5,566 bases of DNA from DATLZM01 sp035559315. GTDB lineage: Bacteria; Actinomycetota; UBA4738; HRBIN12. The stretch covers positions 1 to 5,566 of the forward strand of contig DATMBJ010000225.1 in the NCBI GenBank assembly GCA_035559315.1, given 5' to 3'. The position numbers were made by a program, and so were the translations under genes. The notes under the pieces were generated by a model. That model had not been told where the DNA came from and searched no databases. It saw nothing but the letters and a program-made list of their open reading frames with translations. Of the stretch, positions 1 to 5,566 are shown piece by piece. Within the stretch, counting starts at the first letter, position 1. Every line of letters starts with the position of its first letter.

Positions 1-252
1 GGGCTCGTGATGCCGCTCGTCCACGAGGTCCGGGTGCTCGACGTGCTCCGGCCCGGGGTGGCCCAGGGCGAGCAGGCCGCCGACCAGGGGGCCCTGGTCA
101 CGCTCGAGCTGCTCCCGGTGGACGCCGAGAAGGTGGTCTTCGCCCAGCAGAACGGCAGGGTCTGGCTCGGCCTGATCGCGCCGGAGGACGTGGGCGCGGT
201 CGAGGTCATCCGGCCGGTGGACTTCCTCCAGCTCGCGAAGAGAACCCAGTGA
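1..252 (+). CDS. cpaB: Flp pilus assembly protein CpaB/RcpC, C-terminal part (5' end outside window)
   Basis: This is the last 83 codons of a gene whose reading frame is open to the window edge, so the start lies upstream; the GTG at 7 and ATG at 10 are internal codons. The visible part matches the C-terminal RcpC/CpaB domain. A strand like HEVRVLDVLRPG (visible residues 8-19) is followed by the family's hallmark, ALVTLELLPVDAEKVVFAQQ (31-50), and then NGRVWLGL (51-58). In the family this corresponds to the 'VTL..tp.dAekl.lA...G.l.L.LR' pattern. CpaB proteins usually carry an N-terminal membrane anchor and a SAF domain, neither of which is visible here. They work outside the cytoplasmic membrane as a periplasmic or cell-wall-side part of the Tad machine. 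The stop TGA at 250-252 overlaps the GTG start of tadZ by four bases, which implies translational coupling. Assignment rests on the short motif plus the textbook tad gene order. Confidence 0.85.
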   Translation, partial: GLVMPLVHEVRVLDVLRPGVAQGEQAADQGALVTLELLPVDAEKVVFAQQNGRVWLGLIAPEDVGAVEVIRPVDFLQLAKRTQ

Positions 253-1460
253 CCGAGCCCTCCGTCGTCGCCGTCGGGACGCCCCAGTCGTTCCGCCAGC
301 AGCTCGCCCGCGCCCTGGAGGTCGAGCCGGACGAGATCGGCTGGGTGCAGTCCTGCACGGCCGCCGAGGAGCTGATCATCGGCAGCGCGCGGCCGGTGGA
401 CGTCCTCGTGCTCTCGCCCGAGGTGAAGGAGCCCGACGCGCTCGGCCTGGCCGAGTTCGTCGGCCGCTCCGCCCCGGCCACCGCGATCGTGCTGGTCCGG
501 GACCACACCTGGAACGGGCTGCTCCCGGCGGCGATGCGGGCCGGGATCCGCGACGTCGTGGACCTCACCCAGGGGACCGAGGAGCTCCGCGACGCCGTGG
601 AGCGGGCCATCACCTGGGCCACGAACCTCCGCTCGATCGGCACCCAGGTCGCGGCGCCCAAGCAGCGGGGGAAGATCATCTCGGTCTTCTCCTCCAAGGG
701 CGGGAGCGGGAAGACGTTCCTCACGAGCAACCTGGCGACCGCGCTCGCCGAGATGGCGGGGGGGAAGGACGTCGCCGTCGTCGACCTCGACATCGACATG
801 GGCGACGTCTTCACGTACTTCGGGACCGAGCCCCAGGGCTCGATCTCGGACCTGATGGAGCTGGGGGAGAAGAACGACCCCGAGCTCGTCCGGGCCGGGG
901 GGCGGAAGCTCGCCGAGCACCTGTGGGGCTACGCCGCCCAGCCCGACCCCACCGCCGAGGCCCCGGCCGGGGAGGCCGTGGGGAAGTTCCTCCGCGCCCT
1001 CCGCAACGAGTTCGGGTTCGTCGTGGTCGACGCCTCGGTCGACTACTCCGACGCCGCCCTCGTCTGCTTCGACCTCTCCGACACCATCATCCTGGTGACC
1101 GCCCTCGACGTGGTGGGCGTGAAGCACCTGTCCAAGGCCCTGGACACGCTCCTCGCCATCGGGATCCCCCGGGACCGGTTCCGGATCGTCCTGAACCGGG
1201 CCGACTCCAAGGTGGGGCTCGAGGCAGGGGACGTGGAGCGAGTGATGAAGATCCGGGTGGACGCGATGATCCCCTCGAGCCGGCTGGTGCCGATGGCGCT
1301 GAACAAGGGCCGACCGGTCGTGCTCGACGAGCCCCGATCCGACGTGGCCCAGGCGATCCGGGAACTGGCCTCGCGCTTCACCGGCGCGGGGTCCCTGGAG
1401 GAGGCCGCGGCCGAGCACGCCGCCCCCCGGAAGGGGCGCGGCCTGTTCCGACGTTCCTAG
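249..1460 (+). CDS. tadZ: TadZ/CpaE, MinD/ParA-like pilus-localising ATPase with degenerate receiver domain
   Basis: A 403-residue protein with the TadZ/CpaE layout. Residues about 5-125 resemble a response-regulator receiver fold, but Ser56 sits where the phosphoacceptor Asp would be (VDVLVLSPE), so it is an atypical receiver, as is usual in this family. Residues about 141-378 are a MinD/ParA ATPase. The deviant Walker A is KGGSGKT (150-156) with signature Lys150, the switch I region is VVDLDIDMGD (177-186), and Walker B ends at Asp261 in FVVVDASVDYSD. NRAD (316-319) is the likely base-recognition loop. The usual Pro-Pro after the Walker B Asp is absent. The C-terminus is basic (RKGRGLFRRS). 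TadZ is cytoplasmic and positions the Tad assembly machine, often at a pole. GTG at 249 is chosen because it overlaps the cpaB stop and places the first beta strand (VVAVG) at residue 6; the Shine-Dalgarno match (GAAGAG, 237-242) is weak, consistent with coupling. Confidence 0.93.
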   Translation: MTEPSVVAVGTPQSFRQQLARALEVEPDEIGWVQSCTAAEELIIGSARPVDVLVLSPEVKEPDALGLAEFVGRSAPATAIVLVRDHTWNGLLPAAMRAGIRDVVDLTQGTEELRDAVERAITWATNLRSIGTQVAAPKQRGKIISVFSSKGGSGKTFLTSNLATALAEMAGGKDVAVVDLDIDMGDVFTYFGTEPQGSISDLMELGEKNDPELVRAGGRKLAEHLWGYAAQPDPTAEAPAGEAVGKFLRALRNEFGFVVVDASVDYSDAALVCFDLSDTIILVTALDVVGVKHLSKALDTLLAIGIPRDRFRIVLNRADSKVGLEAGDVERVMKIRVDAMIPSSRLVPMALNKGRPVVLDEPRSDVAQAIRELASRFTGAGSLEEAAAEHAAPRKGRGLFRRS

Positions 1461-1465
1461 GAGGT
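1459..1465 (+). promoter_or_regulatory. Strong Shine-Dalgarno site for tadA
   Basis: AGGAGGT begins within the TAG stop codon of tadZ (1458-1460) and ends four bases before the ATG at 1470. It is the best ribosome binding site in the window and fixes the tadA start. The other internal starts rely on overlaps with the preceding stop. The strong site may raise the yield of the ATPase relative to TadZ, which is an inference. Confidence 0.85.
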
Positions 1466-1469
1466 CCCC

Positions 1470-2789
1470 ATGTCCCTCGCAGACCGCCTCGCGCAGACCC
1501 AGAAGAAGGACCGGCTGGCGGAGGTCCGCACCCGGGTCCAGGAGAAGCTCGTGGAGTCGCTCGGGCCCCGGCTGTACGACTCCACGATCTCCGACACCGA
1601 GCTGGAGGGCATGGTCCACCAGCGCCTCCGCGAGCTGCTGGACGAGGAGGAGGTGCCGCTCTCCGCGCAGGAGAAGCTCCTCATCGTCCGCCAGATCGGC
1701 GACAGCGTCCTGGGCCTCGGCCCCCTCGAGCCGTTCGTCCGGGACCCGGAGGTCACCGAGATCATGGTGAACGGCTGGGACACGATCTACGTCGAGCGGG
1801 GCGGGAAGCTCTACTGGACCGGGGTGAAGTTCCACGACGAGGGCCAGCTCCGCCGGACCATCGACAAGATCGTGGCCAAGGTCGGCCGGCGGGTGGACGA
1901 GGCCTCGCCCTACGTCGACGCCCGCCTGCCCGACGGCTCCCGGGTGAACGCGATCATCCCGCCGCTCGCGATCGACGGGCCGTGCCTCACGATCCGGAAG
2001 TTCGCCACCGACCCCTACCAGGCCGAGGACCTGATCGAGTTCGGGACCATGACCTCGCCGGTGGCGAAGTTCCTCGACGCCTGCGTGCGGGGGCGGATCA
2101 ACATCCTGGTCTCCGGTGGGACCGGCGCCGGGAAGACCACCACGCTCAACGTCCTCTCCTCGTTCATCCCCGACGACGAGCGGATCATCACGATCGAGGA
2201 CGCGGCGGAGCTCAAGCTCCAGCAGCCCCACGTGGTGCGGCTGGAGTACCGCCCGCCGAACATCGAGGGACGGGGCGAGGTCACGATCCGGGACCTCGTG
2301 CGGAACGCCCTCCGCATGCGGCCCGACCGGATCGTGGTCGGCGAGGTCCGGGGCGGCGAGGCCCTGGACATGCTCCAGGCCATGAACACCGGCCACGACG
2401 GCTCGATCTCGACCATCCACGCCAACTCCCCGCGGGACGCGCTCTCCCGCCTGGAGACGATGGTGCTGATGGCGGGGATGGACCTCGGGGTGCGGGCCAT
2501 CCGGGAGCAGATCTCCTCGGCCCTCGACCTGATCATCCACCAGGGCCGCCTGAAGGACGGGACCCGGCGGATCACCCACATCACCGAGATCGTGGGGATG
2601 GAGGGCGAGGTCATCACGCTCCAGGACATCTTCCTGTTCGACTGGTCGGCGGGGATCGACGACAACGGTCGGTTCCGCGGGCGCCTCAAGGCGACCGGGC
2701 TGCGCCCCACGTTCCTGGACGACCTCCAGGACAAGGGCGTCTACGTCGACCCCGAGATCTTCGCGCCGGAGCAGCGGGGGGCGGCATGA
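1470..2789 (+). CDS. tadA: TadA/CpaF, Tad pilus assembly (secretion) ATPase
   Basis: A 439-residue cytoplasmic ATPase of the VirB11/PilB secretion superfamily, CpaF/TadA branch, of normal length. The N-terminal part (about 30-112) has the family pattern GLGPLEPFVRDPEVTEIMVN (82-101) followed by YVERGGKL (107-114). DGSRVNAIIPP (155-165) and LTIRKF (173-178) lead into the motor domain. Walker A is GGTGAGKTT (216-224), with Lys222 and Thr223 for nucleotide and Mg binding. The Asp box is IITIEDAAEL (239-248), the Walker B region is RIVVGEVRG (287-295) with Glu292, and the His box is GHDGSISTIHANS (308-320) with His309 and His317. All key residues are present, so it should be active. By family, it forms a hexamer that drives pilus assembly through TadB and TadC, and in some systems retraction too. 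The start is fixed by AGGAGGT at 1459-1465. The stop TGA (2787-2789) overlaps the next ATG by four bases. Confidence 0.97.
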   Translation: MSLADRLAQTQKKDRLAEVRTRVQEKLVESLGPRLYDSTISDTELEGMVHQRLRELLDEEEVPLSAQEKLLIVRQIGDSVLGLGPLEPFVRDPEVTEIMVNGWDTIYVERGGKLYWTGVKFHDEGQLRRTIDKIVAKVGRRVDEASPYVDARLPDGSRVNAIIPPLAIDGPCLTIRKFATDPYQAEDLIEFGTMTSPVAKFLDACVRGRINILVSGGTGAGKTTTLNVLSSFIPDDERIITIEDAAELKLQQPHVVRLEYRPPNIEGRGEVTIRDLVRNALRMRPDRIVVGEVRGGEALDMLQAMNTGHDGSISTIHANSPRDALSRLETMVLMAGMDLGVRAIREQISSALDLIIHQGRLKDGTRRITHITEIVGMEGEVITLQDIFLFDWSAGIDDNGRFRGRLKATGLRPTFLDDLQDKGVYVDPEIFAPEQRGAA

Positions 2790-4690
2790 GGAGGCGGGGC
2801 CGGACCGCGCTCCTCCCGCTCGCGCTGGCGGCCGCGCTGGCCCTCCCGGCCGCGCCGGCCCTGGCGCAGGAGGAGGCGGCCCGGATCACCGGCACCGACA
2901 CCCACCGGTTCCCCGAGGTCCGCGTGACGTTCACGGTGCCCGGCGGGGAGGTGGAGCCCTCGGCCGTCCGGCTCACCGAGAACGGGGTGCCCGTGGCGGA
3001 CCTCGTGGTCCAGCCGATCGTGGAGTCCACGACCGAGATCGACGTGGTGCTCGCCCTGGACGTCTCGGCCTCGATGCGGGGCGAGCCCCTGGCCCGGGCC
3101 CTGGAGGCGGCCCGGGCCTTCGTGGCCGGCCTCCCCGAGGGCAGCCGGGTCGGCGTGCTCACGTTCGCCGGGGAGGTCCGGGTGGTGAGCCCGCTCACCC
3201 CGAACCTGGAGGCGGTGCGGGGGATCCTCGAGGGCGAGTTCGAGGTGTCCCGGGGCACGGCCCTCTTCGACGCGCTGGTCCAAGCGGCCGGGATGTTCGA
3301 CGGCGAGGGGCAGCGGAACGTCGTGCTGCTCGCGAACGGGCCGAACAACGTGGGCGACACCAGGCTCTCGGATGCCGAGGACGCGCTCCAGAAGGAGCGG
3401 ACCACCGTCTACTCGGTGGCGTTCCGGGGCGGGGACGCCGACGTCCTCACCATGCGCCGCCTGGCCGACACCACGGGCGGCACGTACTCCTCGGGCCAGC
3501 TCGCCGAGCTGTCCGCGCTGTACGAGGCGATCGCCTCGCAGCTGTCGAGCCAGTACGTGGCGACCTACCGCTCGACCTCCACGTTCGGGAGCCAGCTCTC
3601 GATCCAGGTCTCGGGGCCCGGCTTCACCGTGGAGGCCGTGACGCTCGCCCCCCGGAAGCCGCGCCCGGCGGGCCCGCCCCCCACGGTGGAGCCGGCCCGG
3701 CCGCTCCTGCGGGGGACCTGGGGGCTCGCGGTGGTGGGCGGGCTCGTGTTCTTCGCCGCCTTCCTCCTCGGCGTGATGCTCGTGGGCACAGGCGTCCGGG
3801 TCCGGCGGGAGCGGGAGGCGGCGGCCCGGATGACCGCGGTGGCCCGCCCGCACGCGGTCCGCGCGGCGGAGGCCGAGCGGAGCTCGGTGCCCTGGATCCC
3901 TGAGCAGATGATCCAGGTCGGCCAGCGGGTGGCCCAGGCCGGGGGCTTCGCCGGGATGCTCGACCACAAGCTCGAGCAGGCCGGGCTGCCGCTCCGGGCC
4001 GGGGAGTTCGTGGCGGCCACCGTGATCGCCGCGCTCGGCGCCGCGGTCCTCTCGCTCCTCCTGTTCCAGAACCTCGTGCTGGTCCTGGCCTTCACCGCGG
4101 CGGGCGGGCTCGCGCCGTGGGCCCTGCTCTCGCGGAAGCTCTCCCAGCGGAAGGACAAGATGAACCGCCAGCTCCCGGAGGTGCTGAACATCATGGCCAG
4201 CTCCCTCCGGGCCGGCTACAGCTTCCTCCAGGCCCTGGACACGGTGGCCAAGCAGATCCCGGAGCCGGCGGCCGCCGAGTTCAACCGGACCATCGCCGAG
4301 ATCCGCCTGGGCCGGAACGTGGAGGAGGCCCTGAACGCGATGGCCGAGCGGGTGGGGAGCGACAACTTCCGCTGGGCGGTCCTCGCGGTGAACATCCAGC
4401 GGGAGGTCGGGGGGAACCTGGCCGAGATCCTCGACACCGTGGCCAACACCGTGCGGGAGCGGGACGAGCTGCTCCGGGAGGTGGACGTGCTCACGACCGA
4501 GGGCCGGATCTCGATGTGGGTCCTGATCGCGCTCCCGGTCCTCTTGACGGTCTACATGCTCGCGGTGAACCGCGAGTACATCAGCCTGCTCTGGAGCACG
4601 CGGGTGGGGTGGGTGATGATGATCACCGGGGCGAGCCTCCTCGCGCTCGGCTACGTCTGGATCAAGCGGTTGGTGAAGATCGATGTCTAG
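2786..4690 (+). CDS. tadB: VWA domain-TadB fusion: Tad pilus platform protein with extracytoplasmic von Willebrand A domain
   Basis: A 634-residue composite protein, about twice the length of an ordinary TadB (roughly 300 residues). Residues 1-27 are a signal peptide with an RRRGR start, a Leu/Ala core and probable cleavage after ALA. Residues 30-83 look like a short beta-rich module. A VWA domain follows (about 84-263), with the metal-site motif DVSAS (92-96), Thr158, and ANG (183-185) where most VWA domains have T/S-D-G. A Pro-rich linker (about 288-308) leads to a membrane helix at about 312-334, then basic VRVRRERE and the TadB-type stretch LEQAGLPLRAGEF (396-408). Two more helices lie at about 409-448. 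The cytoplasmic T2SSF domain (about 459-575) contains LPEVLNIMASSLRAGYS and the signature EVGGNLAEILDTVANTV (540-556). Two final helices are at about 577-595 and 607-626. The predicted topology puts VWA outside and T2SSF inside. ATG 2786 is chosen over the open frame upstream because it overlaps the tadA stop and gives a proper signal peptide. I see no cysteine. Confidence 0.93.
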   Translation: MRRRGRTALLPLALAAALALPAAPALAQEEAARITGTDTHRFPEVRVTFTVPGGEVEPSAVRLTENGVPVADLVVQPIVESTTEIDVVLALDVSASMRGEPLARALEAARAFVAGLPEGSRVGVLTFAGEVRVVSPLTPNLEAVRGILEGEFEVSRGTALFDALVQAAGMFDGEGQRNVVLLANGPNNVGDTRLSDAEDALQKERTTVYSVAFRGGDADVLTMRRLADTTGGTYSSGQLAELSALYEAIASQLSSQYVATYRSTSTFGSQLSIQVSGPGFTVEAVTLAPRKPRPAGPPPTVEPARPLLRGTWGLAVVGGLVFFAAFLLGVMLVGTGVRVRREREAAARMTAVARPHAVRAAEAERSSVPWIPEQMIQVGQRVAQAGGFAGMLDHKLEQAGLPLRAGEFVAATVIAALGAAVLSLLLFQNLVLVLAFTAAGGLAPWALLSRKLSQRKDKMNRQLPEVLNIMASSLRAGYSFLQALDTVAKQIPEPAAAEFNRTIAEIRLGRNVEEALNAMAERVGSDNFRWAVLAVNIQREVGGNLAEILDTVANTVRERDELLREVDVLTTEGRISMWVLIALPVLLTVYMLAVNREYISLLWSTRVGWVMMITGASLLALGYVWIKRLVKIDV

Positions 4691-5566
4691 CACCGGGTTC
4701 CTGGTCCTCGGGCTCCTCTGCACGTTCGGCGCGGTCCTGCTCCTCGGGCTCGCCGTGGACTTCTCGCTCACCGAGCGGCGGCGGGCCCTCCGCCTGCTCC
4801 AGACCCAGCTCGGGGTCACGGCCCCCGGGGAGATCCCGAACCTCCGCGAGCAGGAGCTGTCCCGGGGGTTCGCCCAGCGGGCCATCCTGCCGCTGGTCGA
4901 GGCCGCGGGCCGGGCCGCCCGCCGGTTCACGCCGATCGGGGCCCGGGAGCGCTACTCGCGGAAGCTGGTGCTCGCCGGGAGCCCGGCCGGGTGGGACGCC
5001 GAGCGGGTCGCGGCGTTCAAGGTGATCGGGGGGATCGTCGGTCTGGTCGTCGGGATCTTCGTCACCTCGGCCGTGGGGATGCCGCGCTTCCCGCAGATCG
5101 GGATCGTGATCCTGCTCACCGCGGTGGGGTTCTTCGGCCCCGACGCCGTCCTCGACCGGAAGGTGCAGGATCGGCAGAGGGAGATCCTCCGGGCCCTCCC
5201 CGACACCCTCGACCTCCTGACGATCAGCGTGGAGGCCGGGCTCTCGCTGAACGCGGCGATCGGGCAGGTCGTGAAGACCGTGCCCGGCACGCTCTCCCGG
5301 GAGCTCGCCCGGATGCTCCAGGAGATCCAGCTCGGGGTGTCCCGGGCCGACGCGTTCAAGAACCTCGCGGCCCGCACCGACGTCGAGGAGCTGAACGGGT
5401 TCGTCCTGGCGATGGTCCAGGCCGACGTGTTCGGGGTCCCCATCTCCCAGGTGCTCCGGGCGCAGTCGAAGGACCTGCGGATCCGGCGGCGGCAGAAGGC
5501 GCAGAAGCAGGCCCAGCAGATGCCGGTGAAGATCGTCTTCCCGCTGATCCTCTGCATCCTGCCGGC
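4683..5566 (+). CDS. tadC: TadC, second Tad platform protein (T2SSF family), 3' end outside window
   Basis: The frame opens at ATG 4683 and runs off the window after 294 complete codons, so the C-terminus is missing (partial by truncation, not broken). There are predicted membrane helices at about residues 6-25, 113-131 and 137-155; another begins at about 282 (KIVFPLILCILP). Between them lies a T2SSF domain starting at ALPDTLDLLTISVEAGLSLN (171-190), the characteristic TadC opening, followed by LQEIQLGVSRADAFKNLAAR (212-231). It aligns along its length with the T2SSF domain of the upstream TadB: LPDTLDLL against LPEVLNIM, and EIQLGVSRADAFKNLA against EIRLGRNVEEALNAMA. TadB and TadC pair in the cytoplasmic membrane to form the base through which TadA's ATPase work drives pilin assembly. 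The start overlaps the upstream stop by eight bases (ATGTCTAG) and is preceded by GGTGA at 4672-4676, a plausible ribosome binding site six bases away. Confidence 0.95.
   Translation, partial: MSSTGFLVLGLLCTFGAVLLLGLAVDFSLTERRRALRLLQTQLGVTAPGEIPNLREQELSRGFAQRAILPLVEAAGRAARRFTPIGARERYSRKLVLAGSPAGWDAERVAAFKVIGGIVGLVVGIFVTSAVGMPRFPQIGIVILLTAVGFFGPDAVLDRKVQDRQREILRALPDTLDLLTISVEAGLSLNAAIGQVVKTVPGTLSRELARMLQEIQLGVSRADAFKNLAARTDVEELNGFVLAMVQADVFGVPISQVLRAQSKDLRIRRRQKAQKQAQQMPVKIVFPLILCILP

Noticed and set aside
7..12. GTG/ATG at the left edge as the start of a small 81-residue gene
   Set aside because: The frame is open to position 1 and the translation is the C-terminal RcpC/CpaB domain, so these are internal codons of a gene truncated by the window.
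206..814. Antisense frame opposite tadZ
   Set aside because: Ser/Arg/Ala-rich translation with no motif, lying opposite a gene with intact Walker A; a GC-bias shadow.
923..2785. Upstream extension of the VWA-TadB reading frame through tadZ and tadA
   Set aside because: The frame stays open but encodes low-complexity Arg/Pro/Gly sequence overlapping two clear ATPase genes in another frame. The real start is ATG 2786, which yields a signal peptide and overlaps the tadA stop.
3661..3720. Pro-rich, GC-dense stretch considered as a possible repeat or hairpin terminator
   Set aside because: It is in frame and encodes the linker between VWA and TadB. No T-run follows, and the gene continues without interruption.
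2741..4930. Very long antisense open frame (about 729 codons) on the - strand opposite tadB and tadC
   Set aside because: It is a by-product of high GC at third codon positions, where stop codons rarely occur in some antisense frames. Its predicted protein is rich in Arg, Gly, Pro, His and Glu with no recognisable domain, and it lies over well-supported genes.
4117..5025. Alternative + strand frame across the tadB/tadC junction
   Set aside because: It is a Gly/Pro/Arg/Ser-rich shadow with no domain. The true frames here encode T2SSF proteins with membrane helices.

Overview
The window is one uninterrupted block of a Tad (tight adherence, Flp-type) pilus assembly operon. All genes are on the + strand, and I see no RNA gene, mobile element, CRISPR array or terminator. 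Base composition is very GC-rich by eye, with almost every third codon position G or C and heavy use of GGG, CGG, CTC and GCC. Together with the gene content this suggests a high-GC actinomycete-like bacterium (Actinomycetota). No secretin gene (cpaC/rcpA) or cpaD lies between cpaB and tadZ, where diderm tad/cpa loci usually carry them, and this fits a monoderm cell. I cannot name a genus or family from the sequence.

Layout: positions 1-252 hold the C-terminal end of CpaB/RcpC. Positions 249-1460 encode TadZ/CpaE, a MinD/ParA-like ATPase with a receiver-like N-terminus that places the machine in the cell. Positions 1470-2789 encode TadA/CpaF, the hexameric secretion ATPase that powers pilus assembly. 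Positions 2786-4690 encode a composite protein: a signal peptide and an extracytoplasmic von Willebrand factor A (VWA) domain joined to a complete TadB inner-membrane platform protein. Positions 4683-5566 encode the start and most of TadC, the second platform protein, cut by the window edge.

Gene junctions are a 4-base overlap, a 9-base gap carrying a strong Shine-Dalgarno sequence, another 4-base overlap and an 8-base overlap. The whole block is therefore very probably one transcript with translational coupling. No gap is long enough for an internal promoter outside coding sequence, and no non-coding stretch exceeds 9 bases.

The expected mechanism is that TadZ marks the assembly site, TadA hydrolyses ATP at the cytoplasmic face, and the TadB/TadC membrane platform passes that work on to extract and polymerise Flp pilin. 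The pilin, prepilin peptidase and TadE/F-type minor pilins are not in this window. The feature most worth attention is the VWA-TadB fusion, because it puts a potential adhesion or protein-binding domain on the outer face of the motor platform. Its metal-site (MIDAS) motif also looks altered by an Asp-to-Asn change.
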